A stretch of DNA of 64,000 bases, from the NCBI RefSeq assembly GCF_014203395.1, contig NZ_JACHIW010000001.1, positions 372,001-436,000 of the forward strand, written 5' to 3'. The notes under the pieces are model-generated. The model searched no databases and was not told where the DNA came from. It worked only from the letters and a program-made list of their open reading frames with translations. Shown one piece after another: positions 20,243-29,734 of the stretch (position 1 is the first letter of the stretch; each line of letters begins with the position of its first letter). The position numbers were made by a program, and so were the translations under genes. Source of the stretch: Saccharopolyspora phatthalungensis (lineage in GTDB: Bacteria > Actinomycetota > Actinomycetes > Mycobacteriales > Pseudonocardiaceae).

Positions 20243-21313
20243 TCACTCGTCGAAAAGCCCAGGTGGCGGCTCGCCGGGTGCGTGCTGCGGCGGCGTGAGC
20301 CCCAAGTGGTGCCAGGCGGCCACCGTCGCGACCCGGCCGCGCGGGGTACGGGCGAGCATGCCGGCCCGCACCAGGTAGGGCTCGCAGACCTCTTCGACCG
20401 TGGTGGACTCCTCGCCCACCGCGACCGCCAGCGTCGAAATCCCCACCGGGCCGCCGTGGAAGGACTTGATCAGCGCCCCGAGCACGGCCCGGTCCAGGCG
20501 GTCCAGGCCCATTTCGTCGACGTCGTAGACCTCCAGCGCGGCACGCGCGATTTCGCGGGTCACCGCGCCGTCGGCCCGCACCTCCGCGTAGTCGCGGACG
20601 CGCCGCAGCAGCCGGTTGGCGATCCGCGGGGTGCCCCGGGACCGGCCGGCGATCTCGGTGGCCCCGTCGTCGCGCAGGTCCACGCCCAGAATCCCGGCGG
20701 AGCGGCGCACCACCAGCTCCAGCTCATCAGGGCTGTAGAACTCCATGTGCGCGGTGAAGCCGAACCGGTCGCGCAGCGGCCCGGTCAGCGCGCCGGACCG
20801 GGTGGTGGCCCCGACCAGCGTGAACGGCGCGAGCTCCAGCGGAATGCTGGTGGCCCCGGGCCCCTTGCCGACCACGATGTCGACCCGGTAGTCCTCCATC
20901 GCCAGGTAGAGCATCTCCTCGGCGGGGCGGGCGATCCGGTGGATCTCGTCGATGAACAGCACGTCGCCCTCGGCGAGGTTGGACAGCATCGCCGCGAGGT
21001 CGCCGGGCCGCTCCAGCGCCGGACCGGACGTGACCCGGATCGAGGCGCCGAGCTCGGTCGCGATGATCATCGACAGGCTGGTCTTGCCCAGCCCCGGGGG
21101 GCCAGAGAACAGCACATGATCCGGCTGGTCGCCGCGCCTGAGAGCGCCGTGCAGAACCAGTTCCAGCTGCTCGCGCACCCGCGCCTGACCCACGAACTCG
21201 CTCAGCTTGCGCGGGCGCAGCGTCGTCTCGACATCCTGGTCGGCCGGGTCCTGATGCGGGTCCAGCGCGACGCCATCGCCGGGCGGCTGCCAGCCGTCGT
21301 CGTCCTCGTGCAT
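20243..21313 (-). CDS. ruvB: Holliday junction branch-migration helicase RuvB
   Basis: 356 residues. AAA+ ATPase with Walker A GPPGLGKT, Walker B LFIDEIHR, sensor 1 GATTRSG and the C-terminal winged helix ([14 protein letters not shown]). It drives branch migration of four-way junctions with RuvA. It lies 10 bp after ruvA and is the last gene of ruvC-ruvA-ruvB. Confidence 0.98.
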   Translation of the reverse strand: MHEDDDGWQPPGDGVALDPHQDPADQDVETTLRPRKLSEFVGQARVREQLELVLHGALRRGDQPDHVLFSGPPGLGKTSLSMIIATELGASIRVTSGPALERPGDLAAMLSNLAEGDVLFIDEIHRIARPAEEMLYLAMEDYRVDIVVGKGPGATSIPLELAPFTLVGATTRSGALTGPLRDRFGFTAHMEFYSPDELELVVRRSAGILGVDLRDDGATEIAGRSRGTPRIANRLLRRVRDYAEVRADGAVTREIARAALEVYDVDEMGLDRLDRAVLGALIKSFHGGPVGISTLAVAVGEESTTVEEVCEPYLVRAGMLARTPRGRVATVAAWHHLGLTPPQHAPGEPPPGLFDE

Positions 21314-21323
21314 CCGTCCGACC

Positions 21324-21923
21324 TCACTTCGGGCCGAGCGTGGCCAGGGCCTTGCGCAGCACGGCCGAGGTGTCCAGGTCGCCGTTGCTCGCGGCCAGCA
21401 CCGCTTCGACGCTCTGCTCGGCTTGCTTGGCCGAGAAGCCCAGGCTCACCAGCGCCTCGGAGACCTCGGAACGCACCCGGCCGCCGTCCGCCGTCGCCGC
21501 CTGGCCGGTCGCGGTCCCGGCCACCACGCCGACCTTGTCGCGCAGCTCCAGGATCAGCCGTTCGGCGCTCTTCTTGCCTATGCCGGGCACCTGGGTGAGC
21601 ACCGTCAGGTTGCCGTCGGCCAGCGCGGTGCAGAGCTGGTCGGGCGCAAGCACCGCGAGCGTGGCCAATGCGAGCCGGGGGCCGACGCCGGAGGCGGTCT
21701 GGAGCAGGACGAACAGGTCGCGGGCCTCGGCGTCGGCGAAGCCGTAAAGGGTCAGCGAGTCCTCGCGCACGATCAGCGAGGTCCACAGCCGTGCTTGCTC
21801 GCCGCGGCGCAGCGCGGCGAGCGTCACCGGCGTGGCGTGCACCGCCATGCCGACGCCGCCGACTTCGATCACGGCGTGGTCCAGTCCGACCGACAGCACC
21901 GGACCTCGTACCGTGGAGATCAT
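21324..21923 (-). CDS. ruvA: Holliday junction DNA-binding protein RuvA
   Basis: 199 residues from the ATG at 21923. The N-terminal OB fold ([13 protein letters not shown]), the helix-hairpin-helix pair ([20 protein letters not shown] and [19 protein letters not shown]) and the C-terminal RuvB-binding domain III ([22 protein letters not shown]) are all present. The start overlaps the ruvC stop by 4 bp, so the two are translationally coupled. Confidence 0.97.
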   Translation of the reverse strand: MISTVRGPVLSVGLDHAVIEVGGVGMAVHATPVTLAALRRGEQARLWTSLIVREDSLTLYGFADAEARDLFVLLQTASGVGPRLALATLAVLAPDQLCTALADGNLTVLTQVPGIGKKSAERLILELRDKVGVVAGTATGQAATADGGRVRSEVSEALVSLGFSAKQAEQSVEAVLAASNGDLDTSAVLRKALATLGPK

Positions 21924-22510
21924 CGGGATTTCCCTCCTGTTCGAGCCTGGGTGGCCTGCTGGGCCGCCTTCAGCCGGGCGCGGTGGTTGCGCGCAAGTTC
22001 GGCGGCTCTGGCCTCCGCCGCGGCGAGCCGGGCGGCCATCGGGGCGCGCCACAGGTGGCAGACCGCCAGTGCCAGGGCGTCGGCGGCGTCGGCCGGTTTG
22101 GGCTGGGTAGCCAGCCCCAGGATCTTGGTGATCATCGTGGTGACCTGGCGTTTGTCGGCCCGGCCGGAGCCGCTGATGGCGGCCTTGACCTCGCTCGGGG
22201 TGTGGAAGGCCACCGGCAGGTCGCGCCGGGCGGCGGCCAGCGCCACGACGCCGGAGACCTGGGCGGTGCCCATCACGGTGCGCACGTTGTGCTGGCTGAA
22301 GACCCGCTCGATCGCGACCACCTCGGGGCGGTGCGAGTCCATCCACTGCTCGACCGCGTTCGCCACCGCCAGCAGCCGACCGGACAGCTCGTCCTCGGGC
22401 GGCGTGCGGACCACACCGACCGCCACGCAGGCGACCTCGCGGCCGCGGCCGCCGTCGACCACGCCGAGCCCGCAGCGAGTCAGCCCGGGGTCGACTCCCA
22501 GCACGCGCAC
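21920..22510 (-). CDS. ruvC: Holliday junction resolvase RuvC
   Basis: 196 residues. RNase H-fold endonuclease with catalytic acidic residues in [23 protein letters not shown] and [12 protein letters not shown]. It cuts Holliday junctions delivered by RuvAB. The start is GTG at 22510. A LexA-type operator lies 28 bases upstream, so the whole ruvCAB operon is probably SOS-induced. The C-terminal extension (Ala/Arg-rich, about 25 residues) is longer than in E. coli. Confidence 0.97.
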   Translation of the reverse strand: MRVLGVDPGLTRCGLGVVDGGRGREVACVAVGVVRTPPEDELSGRLLAVANAVEQWMDSHRPEVVAIERVFSQHNVRTVMGTAQVSGVVALAAARRDLPVAFHTPSEVKAAISGSGRADKRQVTTMITKILGLATQPKPADAADALALAVCHLWRAPMAARLAAAEARAAELARNHRARLKAAQQATQARTGGKSR

Positions 22511-22537
22511 GACGCCACCTGCCCTAGTCCCGCAGCC

Positions 22538-22553
22538 ATGAACATTCGTTCGA
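22538..22553 (-). promoter_or_regulatory. LexA (SOS) box upstream of ruvCAB
   Basis: The sequence ATGAACATTCGTTCGA matches the actinobacterial/Gram-positive SOS consensus TCGAAC-N4-GTTCGA. The core GAAC-N4-GTTC is perfect and the right half is complete; only the outer two bases of the left half differ. It lies 28 bases upstream of the ruvC GTG, where a LexA repressor would block transcription. ruvC is a known LexA target in M. tuberculosis. Confidence 0.8.
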
Positions 22554-22639
22554 ATCCTATCGAACCACCGGGCTCCGCCACCGCACCGACACGCGTGCGC
22601 ATCACCCGGCCGGGGCGGTCGGCACCGCGCGGTGGCCGG

Positions 22640-23149
22640 TCAGGGGCCGTCGGTGCCGGGAGTCCAGCTTTCCGGCAGACCGCTGTCGGTCAGCACCGGC
22701 TGGTACTCGCGGAAGCCGCCCGGCGCGTCGGGCTGCCACGGGAACTTGCCGCCGTCCGGGCTTGAGACGATCAGCTGCACCGCGGGGAAGTCCGGTCCGT
22801 TGTAGACCAGGAAAGCGCTGCCCAGATACTCCGGATAGTGCTGCAGCGCCACCTTTTCGAAGGTGACCGGGCAGCCCTGCAGGAAGCCGTCGTAGAGCTG
22901 TCCCGGTTGGAACCGCTCGCCCCTGCCGACCCGCTGCACGTAGGTGTCGACCACCTTGTGCGCGACCTCCTGGGGCAGACCGATCACGACGACTTCGGGC
23001 TTGCCAAAACGACGCCACGCCCCGACCGAGAACGCGTACGACGCGCCGCGTTCGTCGCCCGCAACGTGCATCACCGCGGCTCCGTGCTCGTCCGCGGTGT
23101 TCACCATCCACCTGCGCAGACCCTCATCCGTGTTGACCACAGCCGTCAT
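22640..23149 (-). CDS. DUF4262-domain protein
   Basis: 169 residues with the DUF4262 pattern: an early HGAAVMHVAGDERGASYAFSVG segment, then a GKPEVVVIGLP strand and a QLYDGFLQGCPVTFEKV region. The family is common in actinobacteria and of unknown function. It lies between ruvC and the YebC gene on the same strand and is preceded by a 13-bp hairpin that probably isolates it from the upstream operon. Confidence 0.85.
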   Translation of the reverse strand: MTAVVNTDEGLRRWMVNTADEHGAAVMHVAGDERGASYAFSVGAWRRFGKPEVVVIGLPQEVAHKVVDTYVQRVGRGERFQPGQLYDGFLQGCPVTFEKVALQHYPEYLGSAFLVYNGPDFPAVQLIVSSPDGGKFPWQPDAPGGFREYQPVLTDSGLPESWTPGTDGP

Positions 23150-23167
23150 TCTGCCCGGGAAAGCAAA

Positions 23168-23220
23168 CCGCTCCCGCCGGTACCCGAGGCGCTAAGCCAC
23201 GGTGGAACCGGCGGGAGCGG
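23168..23220 (-). terminator. Hairpin downstream of the YebC gene
   Basis: A perfect 13-bp inverted repeat (CCGCTCCCGCCGG / CCGGCGGGAGCGG) with a 27-base loop lies between the YebC stop and the DUF4262 start. It would end the pdxS-pdxT-yebC transcript or act in the leader of the DUF4262 gene. There is no long U-run. Confidence 0.55.
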
Positions 23221-23358
23221 GCCGAACACGTTGCGTGTCAGCAGACCTCGGCCACGACCTGCCGCCCAGCACTCACGCGTTGACCTCTTCGAGCACCGAA
23301 TCGCTGATGTGGAATTTGGCACAGCGGCACAACGCCAACTTCCAACGCGACAACCGCG

Positions 23359-24108
23359 TCAGCCGACCTCGGCCATGACCTCCTCGGAGACGTCGAAGTT
23401 GGCGAAGACGTTCTGCACGTCGTCGCAATCTTCGAGGGCGTCGATCAGCTTGAACACCTTGCGGGCGGCGTCGGCGTCCAACGGGACGTTGACCGAGGCC
23501 AGGAAGTTCGTCTCCGCCGAGTCGTACTCGATGTCCGCGGCCTGCAACGCCTTGCGGACCTCGACCAGGTCGGTCGGGTCGGTCAGGATCTCGTAGCTGT
23601 CGCCGAGGTCGTTGACCTCCTCGGCGCCGGCTTCCAACACCGCCATAAGCACGTCGTCCTCGCTGAGCCCGTTCTTCGGCAGCAGCACGACGCCCTTGCG
23701 GTTGAACAGATACGACACCGACCCCGCGTCGGCCATCGAACCGCCGTTGCGGGTCATCGCGGTGCGCACCTCGCCGGCGGCCCGGTTGCGATTGTCGGTC
23801 AGGCACTCCACCAGCACCGCGACGCCGTTGGGCCCGTAACCCTCGTACATGATCGTCTGCCAGTCGGCGCCGCCGGCTTCTTCACCGGCACCGCGCTTGC
23901 GCGCCCGCTCGATGTTGTCCAGCGGGACCGAGTTCTTGCGCGCCTTCTGGATGGCGTCGTACAGGGTCGGGTTGCCCTCGGGGTCGCCCCCACCGGTCCG
24001 CGCGGCAACCTCGACGTTCTTGATCAGTTTCGCGAAGAGCTTGCCGCGCTTGGCGTCGAGGGCGGCCTTCTTGTGCTTGGTGGTGGCCCACTTTGAGTGG
24101 CCGCTCAT
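23359..24108 (-). CDS. YebC/PmpR-family regulator (TACO1-like)
   Basis: 249 residues. The N-terminus [37 protein letters not shown] and the [20 protein letters not shown] segment are diagnostic. Members are described as DNA-binding regulators and as translation factors helping ribosomes past proline stretches. It follows pdxT by 35 bp. In M. tuberculosis the orthologue Rv2603c also lies next to pdxT. Confidence 0.95.
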   Translation of the reverse strand: MSGHSKWATTKHKKAALDAKRGKLFAKLIKNVEVAARTGGGDPEGNPTLYDAIQKARKNSVPLDNIERARKRGAGEEAGGADWQTIMYEGYGPNGVAVLVECLTDNRNRAAGEVRTAMTRNGGSMADAGSVSYLFNRKGVVLLPKNGLSEDDVLMAVLEAGAEEVNDLGDSYEILTDPTDLVEVRKALQAADIEYDSAETNFLASVNVPLDADAARKVFKLIDALEDCDDVQNVFANFDVSEEVMAEVG

Positions 24109-24143
24109 CTCTCCTCCGTCTTTCTACGCCTGCGCTGCGATTT

Positions 24144-24779
24144 TCACTGCGCGCGGACGATCTGTACGAAATAGCGGTGCACGCGCTCGTCGCCGCCGAC
24201 CAGCTCCGGGTGGAAGGCGGTGGCGAGCACCGGTCCCTGCTGAACCGCGACGATCCTACCGGCGGCATCATTTCGCCTAGTGTTGTCCGGGTCGTCGGGC
24301 ACCGTTGCCAGCACCGTCACGTCGGCGCCGACCTTTTCCACCCACGGTGCGCGGATGAAAACCGCGTGCACCGGGCCGTCCGGGATGCCGGCGAAGTCCA
24401 GGTCGGTCTCGAACGAGTCGACCTGCCGGCCGAAGGCGTTGCGCCGCACGACCACGTCCAGCGCACCCAGCGGCCGGACCGCCGGTAGGTCCCGAGCCTC
24501 GTCCACCACTTCTCCGGCGAGCATGATCATCCCAGCGCACGAGCCGTAGGCGGGCAGCCCTGCCGCCAGCCGTTCGCGCAGCGGCTCGTAGAGCTCGAAG
24601 GTGTCGAGTAGGCGGGTCATCGTGGTCGACTCGCCGCCGGGCACCACGATTCCGTGCACTGCGGCCAGCTCCTCGGGCCGGCGGACTGACCGCGCCTCGG
24701 CCCCGCTGCGCTCCAGCGCGACCAGATGCTCTGCCACGCCGCCCTGGAGGGCGAGGACTCCGATCACGGGTTTCGTCAC
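24144..24779 (-). CDS. pdxT: Pyridoxal 5'-phosphate synthase, glutaminase subunit
   Basis: 211 residues. Class I glutamine amidotransferase that releases ammonia for PdxS. The nucleophile is in [10 protein letters not shown] and the His-Glu pair is in [24 protein letters not shown] is the conserved loop. It lies 67 bp downstream of pdxS on the same strand. Confidence 0.97.
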   Translation of the reverse strand: MTKPVIGVLALQGGVAEHLVALERSGAEARSVRRPEELAAVHGIVVPGGESTTMTRLLDTFELYEPLRERLAAGLPAYGSCAGMIMLAGEVVDEARDLPAVRPLGALDVVVRRNAFGRQVDSFETDLDFAGIPDGPVHAVFIRAPWVEKVGADVTVLATVPDDPDNTRRNDAAGRIVAVQQGPVLATAFHPELVGGDERVHRYFVQIVRAQ

Positions 24780-24846
24780 GGCTTCGATTCTCCTGCACGC
24801 CCGCTCGCAATCGAAGCCCGGGACCCGCCGGCCGGCCGCCTTGGAA

Positions 24847-25764
24847 TCACCAGCCGCGGTGGGCGTAGCGCTGCTGTTCGGTGAGGTCGTCGAGATTGAT
24901 GCCGACCATCGCCTCGCCGAGGCCCCGGGAGACCTTCGCGATCACGTCCGGGTCGTCGTAGAACGTCGTCGCCTTGACGATCGCCTCGGCCCGCTTTGCC
25001 GGGTCGCCGGACTTGAAGATCCCCGAGCCGACGAAGACTCCCTCCGCGCCCAGCTGCCGCATCATCGCCGCGTCCGCCGGGGTCGCGATGCCTCCCGCGG
25101 TGAACAGCACGACCGGCAGCTTCCCGGTCCTGGCGATCTCCCGGACCAGCTGCACCGGGGCGCGCAGCTCCTTCGCCGCGACGTAGAGCTCGTCGTCGCC
25201 GAGCACCGAAAGGCGCCGCATCTCGGCGCGGATCTGCCGCATGTGCCGGGTCGCCTCGACGACGTTGCCGGTGCCGGCCTCACCTTTGGAGCGGATCATC
25301 GCCGCGCCCTCGGAGATCCGCCGCAGCGCCTCGCCGAGGTTGGTCGCGCCGCACACGAACGGCACCGTGAAGGCCCACTTGTCGATGTGGTTGACCTCGT
25401 CGGCCGGGGTGAGGACCTCGGACTCGTCGATGTAGTCCACGCCCAGCGACTGCAGCACCTGCGCCTCGACGAAGTGGCCGATGCGCGCCTTGGCCATCAC
25501 CGGGATGGAGACCGCGTTGACGATGCCCTCGATCATGTCCGGATCGGACATCCGGGCCACGCCACCCTGGACGCGGATGTCAGCGGGCACTCGCTCCAGC
25601 GCCATCACCGCGACCGCACCGGCGGCCTCGGCGATCTTGGCCTGTTCGGGCGTCACCACGTCCATGATCACGCCGCCCTTGAGCATTTCGGCCATGCCCC
25701 GCTTGACCCCGTCGGTGCCGGTCTGGGCGTTGCCGGCGGTGTCCTTGGCGTCGACGGTTGTCAC
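24847..25764 (-). CDS. pdxS: Pyridoxal 5'-phosphate synthase, lyase subunit
   Basis: 305 residues. It makes PLP from ribose 5-phosphate, glyceraldehyde 3-phosphate and PdxT-supplied ammonia. The (beta/alpha)8 barrel shows the diagnostic GGVARMSDP, the lysine in [23 protein letters not shown] and the phosphate-binding [12 protein letters not shown]. First gene of pdxS-pdxT-yebC; the promoter should lie in the 230-bp gap shared with the divergent EF-G2 gene. Confidence 0.98.
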   Translation of the reverse strand: MTTVDAKDTAGNAQTGTDGVKRGMAEMLKGGVIMDVVTPEQAKIAEAAGAVAVMALERVPADIRVQGGVARMSDPDMIEGIVNAVSIPVMAKARIGHFVEAQVLQSLGVDYIDESEVLTPADEVNHIDKWAFTVPFVCGATNLGEALRRISEGAAMIRSKGEAGTGNVVEATRHMRQIRAEMRRLSVLGDDELYVAAKELRAPVQLVREIARTGKLPVVLFTAGGIATPADAAMMRQLGAEGVFVGSGIFKSGDPAKRAEAIVKATTFYDDPDVIAKVSRGLGEAMVGINLDDLTEQQRYAHRGW

Positions 25765-25998
25765 CTTAGGCCCTTCTGTTGTCGGTGTTCTGCCGCGACC
25801 AGGCTATTCCCGAACTGGACCATTTCCACGGTCCACTGACCGCTAATTCCGGTAGTCCACTTGCTGCCCGGGCGGCCCGGAGCGGACCGGTCCGCGGCTC
25901 GCAACCCAGCGGCAGTGCCAACCGCCCTTGCACGACCCGAACACGAGGTGTGTGATCGGAGACACATGTGGTCGCCGGGAGCGCGCAGGGGAGTACTC

Positions 25999-28113
25999 AT
26001 GAGCAGCAAACAAAGCGGCACGGTAGGAGGGCCGGCGATCCCGGCCCCCTCAGAACCCGCCAAGATCCGCAACATCGTGCTGGTCGGCCCGTCGGCCGCC
26101 GGCAAGACCACGATCGCCGAGGCGATGCTGGCCGCCACCTCGACGATCCCCAGACCGGGCGCCGTCACCGAGGGCACCACGGTGTGCGACCACGAGCCCG
26201 CCTCGATCGAGCAGCAACGGTCCATCGGACTGGCCATCGCACCGATGCAACACGAGGACATCAAGATCAACCTGATCGACACGCCCGGCTACGCGGACTT
26301 CGTCGGTGAACTGCGCGCCGGGTTGCGTGCCGCGGACGCCGCGTTGTTCGTGCTGGCGGCCACCGAAGGCGTCGACCCCGCGACCCGCGCGATCTGGCAG
26401 GAGTGCGCCGCGGTCGGCATGCCCCGTGCGGTGCTCATCTCCCGGCTGGACCAGCCCCGCGCGGACTTCGACACCGCGCTGTTGGGCTGCCAGGACGCGT
26501 TCGGCTCGGGAGTGCTGCCGCTGTACCTGCCGCATTTCGACGCGGACGGCGAGTTCTTCGGGCTGGTCGGCCTGCTCACCGAGCAGATCTACGAGCTCGG
26601 GGGCACCGTCGCGGCCGACGAGCAACTGCGCGAGCAGATCGACCAACCGCGGGGCGAGCTCATCGAAGCCATCATCGCCGAGAGCGAAGACGAGTCGCTG
26701 ATGGACCGGTACCTCAACGGCGAGCCGATCGACGAGGCCACGTTGATCGCCGACCTGGAAAAAGGGGTGGCCCAGGGCGGCCTGCACCCCGTGCTTCCGG
26801 TGTGCGCGATAACCGGGGTCGGCATCCGCGAGGTGCTCGACGGCATCAAGCGCGGCTTTCCGTCGCCGCTGGAGCACCCGCTGCCGGAGTTCACCGATCA
26901 GCACGGCCGCAACCCGCGCACCCTCATCCCGGACCCGGAGGGACCGCTGGCGGCCGAGGTGGTGCACACCTCGGTCGACTCGTACGTGGGCCGCGTCTCG
27001 TTGGCGCGGGTGTTCTCCGGCGTGATGCGCCCGGAACGGCCGGTGCACGTCTCCGGCCACGGCATGGCCGAGCGCGGACATCCCGATCACGATGAAGACG
27101 AGCGGGTGGCGCACCTGTACTCGCCGCTGGGCGCGAACCTGCGCGAAGTGACGCACTGCATCGCGGGCGACCTGTGCGCGCTGACCAAGATCGGTTCGGC
27201 GGAGACCGGCGACACGCTGTCCGATCCCTCGGATCCGCTGCTGCTCAAGCCGTGGCCAATGCCCGAGCCGCTGCTGCCGATCGCCGTCACCGCGCACACC
27301 CGCAGCGACGAGGACGCGCTGGCGCGCAACCTCAACCGGCTGATCGCCGCCGACCCGAGCCTGCGGCTGGAACGCGACAGCGAGACCCACCAGCTGGTGC
27401 TGTGGTGCATGGGCGAGGCGCACGCCGACGTGGTGCTGCAACGGCTGCGCGAGGGCGGCGCGGAGGTCGACACGGTGCCGGTGCGGGTGCCCCTGCGACA
27501 GACGTTCGCACAGTCCGCCAAGGGCCACGGGCGGCACGTCAAGCAGTCCGGCGGACACGGCCAGTACGCGGTGTGCGACGTGGAGGTGGAGCCGCTGCCC
27601 CGCGGTTCCGGTGTCGAGTTCACCGAGCGGGTCGTCGGCGGCGCGGTGCCGCGGCAGTTCATCCCCAGCGTGGAGAAGGGGGTTCGGGCGCAGATCGAGA
27701 AGGGCATCAACGAGGGGTGCCCGCTGGTGGACGTGCGGGTCACGCTGGTGGACGGCAAGGCGCACAGCGTCGATTCCTCCGACGCGGCGTTCCAGGCGGC
27801 GGGCGCGCTGGCGCTCAAGGCCGCCGCCGACCAGGCGGGTTTGGTCACGTTGGAGCCGGTCGACGAGGTCGCCGTGCGCATCCCCGATGAGCATCTCGGG
27901 GCGGTGCTGGGCGACCTTTCCAGCCGGCGCGGCAAGGTGGTCGGTACCGAACCGGAGGACGGCGGCTGGACCGTGGTGCGCGCGCACGTGCCAGCGAGCG
28001 AACTCGTGCGCTACGCGGTCAATGTGCGATCGCTGAGCTCCGGCAGCGCGACCTTCACCCGGCAGTTCGAGAACTACGAGCCGATGCCCGAGTCCCTCGT
28101 CCCGCAGAAATGA
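25999..28113 (+). CDS. EF-G2: elongation factor G-like GTPase with degraded catalytic motifs
   Basis: 704 residues with the five-domain EF-G layout. The P-loop is intact (GPSAAGKTT, residues 30-38). The switch II motif reads DTPGYADF, with Tyr98 where translating EF-G has the catalytic His, and the G4 motif reads SRLD (148-151) instead of NKxD. Domain IV (QSGGHGQYAVCDVEVEPL) and domain V are recognisable. Actinobacteria carry such a second EF-G besides fusA. The M. smegmatis EF-G2 is reported to bind nucleotide without ribosome-dependent GTPase activity, in keeping with these changes. The start at 25999 has GGGGAG 5 bases upstream. It lies alone between pdxS and pgsA. Confidence 0.9.
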   Translation: MSSKQSGTVGGPAIPAPSEPAKIRNIVLVGPSAAGKTTIAEAMLAATSTIPRPGAVTEGTTVCDHEPASIEQQRSIGLAIAPMQHEDIKINLIDTPGYADFVGELRAGLRAADAALFVLAATEGVDPATRAIWQECAAVGMPRAVLISRLDQPRADFDTALLGCQDAFGSGVLPLYLPHFDADGEFFGLVGLLTEQIYELGGTVAADEQLREQIDQPRGELIEAIIAESEDESLMDRYLNGEPIDEATLIADLEKGVAQGGLHPVLPVCAITGVGIREVLDGIKRGFPSPLEHPLPEFTDQHGRNPRTLIPDPEGPLAAEVVHTSVDSYVGRVSLARVFSGVMRPERPVHVSGHGMAERGHPDHDEDERVAHLYSPLGANLREVTHCIAGDLCALTKIGSAETGDTLSDPSDPLLLKPWPMPEPLLPIAVTAHTRSDEDALARNLNRLIAADPSLRLERDSETHQLVLWCMGEAHADVVLQRLREGGAEVDTVPVRVPLRQTFAQSAKGHGRHVKQSGGHGQYAVCDVEVEPLPRGSGVEFTERVVGGAVPRQFIPSVEKGVRAQIEKGINEGCPLVDVRVTLVDGKAHSVDSSDAAFQAAGALALKAAADQAGLVTLEPVDEVAVRIPDEHLGAVLGDLSSRRGKVVGTEPEDGGWTVVRAHVPASELVRYAVNVRSLSSGSATFTRQFENYEPMPESLVPQK

Positions 28114-28129
28114 CCAAGTCCGGGCCGGG

Positions 28130-28735
28130 TCACTGGGTGCGGGAGGAGGCGTAGACGGCGATCAGCCGCTGAGCGATCGTGATCAGCGACAGCGCCGCCA
28201 GCAGCCAGACCGCGATGTCCAGCACGTACGGCACTCCCAGGCCGTACAAACCGGTGCCGACCAGGACCACGAGGAAGCGTTCGGCGCGCTCCGCCAGGCC
28301 GCCGTCGGCGCGCAGGCCGTTGGCCTCCGCACGCGCCTTGACATAGGAGATCACCTGCGCGCTGACCAGGCAGATCAACAACGCCAGGCCGCGCACCCGA
28401 TCGACTTCCACGACTAGCGACCACCACACCAGCGCGCCGAACAGCGCGCCGTCGACCAGCCGGTCGCAACTCGCGTCCAAAACCCCGCCGAACTGCGACG
28501 CCTTGCCGCCGGCCCGCGCCATCGCGCCGTCGAGGATGTCGAAGAGCAGGAACACCGTGACCACGACGGTGCCCACGAACAGCTGGCCGCGCGGGAAGAA
28601 CCACAGCGCCGCGGCGGCGCTGGCGATCGTGCCGGTGAGCGTCACCGCATTCGGCGACAGCCCGAGGCGGACCAACCCCGCGCCGATCGGGTTGGTCAAT
28701 CGCGAAAGTGAAGCCCGCGCGAAGATGTTGAGCAT
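28130..28735 (-). CDS. pgsA: CDP-alcohol phosphatidyltransferase, probable phosphatidylinositol-phosphate synthase
   Basis: About 201 residues with several membrane helices. The CDP-alcohol transferase signature D-x2-D-G-x2-A-R-x8-G-x3-D-x3-D is complete in LLFDILDGAMARAGG and the following FGGVLDASCD. Position near thrS and the HIT gene matches M. tuberculosis pgsA1 (Rv2612c), which makes phosphatidylinositol phosphate. The internal ATG at 28735 (MLNIFARAS) is chosen; the upstream in-frame stretch looks non-coding. In M. tuberculosis the acyltransferase and pimA genes follow, but here the next gene is the convergent EF-G2, so the mannoside genes are not adjacent. Confidence 0.92.
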   Translation of the reverse strand: MLNIFARASLSRLTNPIGAGLVRLGLSPNAVTLTGTIASAAAALWFFPRGQLFVGTVVVTVFLLFDILDGAMARAGGKASQFGGVLDASCDRLVDGALFGALVWWSLVVEVDRVRGLALLICLVSAQVISYVKARAEANGLRADGGLAERAERFLVVLVGTGLYGLGVPYVLDIAVWLLAALSLITIAQRLIAVYASSRTQ

Positions 28736-28860
28736 TGCCTGAAGTGTCAGCCGCCTGTGCACCCGGTGTCGTTTCGTGCAGATTAGCCGCCGGTGATCAG
28801 CCGCACCGGCAGGCGTGCGCCGACACGACGAGGCGTGAGCCCGAACACAGCCCGGAATCA

Positions 28861-28872
28861 TTGAAGCTTCAA
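28861..28872. promoter_or_regulatory. Perfect palindrome TTGAAGCTTCAA upstream of the YceI gene
   Basis: A 12-bp perfect palindrome 44 bases upstream of the YceI start, in the divergent pgsA/YceI promoter region. Its size and symmetry fit a dimeric repressor such as a MarR-type protein. No regulator gene is adjacent, so the assignment is inference. Confidence 0.45.
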
Positions 28873-28916
28873 CAGTGTTCTCGCAGTGGACCGTTCTTAC
28901 GCTACTTGGAGGCACC

Positions 28917-29444
28917 ATGACGGCTACCGCGCAGATCCCCGGCTACGTCGCGGGCACCTGGGACATCGACCCCGCTCACTCGAACGTCGAGTTCTCCGTG
29001 CGGCACATGGGCGTGGCCAAGTCCCGGGGCCGCTTCGGCAGCTTCCGGGGCGAGATCGTCACCGCAGCCGACCCGCTGGAGTCCACGGTCACCGCCACCA
29101 TCGAAGCCGCGTCGATCGACACCCGCCAGGCCGACCGCGACGCGCACCTGCGCTCCGCCGACTTCCTCGACGTGGAGCAGTTCCCCACCTTGACCTTCCG
29201 CTCCACCGGGGTCCGCCAGGATGGCGACGACTTCGTCATCGACGGCGAGTTCACCCTGCGCGGCGTCACCAAGCCGGTCTCGCTGGCCACCGAGCTGGGG
29301 GGTTTCACCGAGAACGGCCTGCTCGGGCTGTCCGCCAGCGTAACCATCAACCGCACCGACTTCGGGGTCGGCCCGGCCGGGAGCGCCAAAGTCAGCGAGA
29401 AGGTCAAGATCACCCTCGACATCGAGGCGCAGCGCCGCGACTGA
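28917..29444 (+). CDS. YceI-family lipid-binding protein
   Basis: 175 residues with the YceI pattern: GTWDIDPAHSNVEFSVRHMG at the start, then FRGEI, SADFLDVEQFPTLTFRST and TLRGVTKPV. The fold is a beta barrel that binds isoprenoid-type or other amphiphilic lipids. There is no signal peptide from the chosen ATG, which has a GGAGG box 4 bases upstream, so this copy is probably cytoplasmic. It sits between pgsA and the IS110-type element and interrupts the HIT-pgsA neighbourhood seen in mycobacteria. Confidence 0.93.
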   Translation: MTATAQIPGYVAGTWDIDPAHSNVEFSVRHMGVAKSRGRFGSFRGEIVTAADPLESTVTATIEAASIDTRQADRDAHLRSADFLDVEQFPTLTFRSTGVRQDGDDFVIDGEFTLRGVTKPVSLATELGGFTENGLLGLSASVTINRTDFGVGPAGSAKVSEKVKITLDIEAQRRD

Positions 29445-29455
29445 GCAGCCTATGA

Positions 29456-29734
29456 GGGCGAAGTCAATTGGTGATGTTTCCGGTTTTGGGCGTGCGGCAG
29501 TGTCCCCGCGGGTGTGCGGGGTTGATCATGGTGGGTGGTGATGTGGTGGGTGGCGTGACTGGCCGGGGTGGCGGGTGCCTGCGCCCACTCTCCGTGCTCG
29601 ACCTAGCGAACAACCGGGTTTGTCCCAACAGCCCTCATCCGAGCTTGGGTGGAGGGTGGGCGGGGCGCCCCTGCTCAGTTCCGGGTTCTGCCCAAGGAGG
29701 AGTCGGGTTCGCCCCGCCCATGGCCAGTGTCGCG
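29456..29734 (-). ncRNA. Candidate bridge/seek RNA region of the IS110 element
   Basis: The 280 bases on the 3' side of the transposase are non-coding and rich in possible structure. A perfect 10-bp pair GGGCGGGGCG (29658-29667) / CGCCCCGCCC (29710-29719) encloses 42 bases. A second hairpin, CCCCGC / GCGGGG, lies at 29504-29521. The IS1111 subgroup encodes its guide RNA on this side of the gene, whereas the IS110 subgroup encodes it upstream. Only about 110 bases are available upstream here, so this side is favoured. This is inference from layout. Confidence 0.35.

Noticed and set aside
26050..27987. 645-codon minus-strand frame opposite the EF-G2 gene
   Set aside because: Shadow frame; composition is Arg/His/Val-rich as in other antisense frames here.
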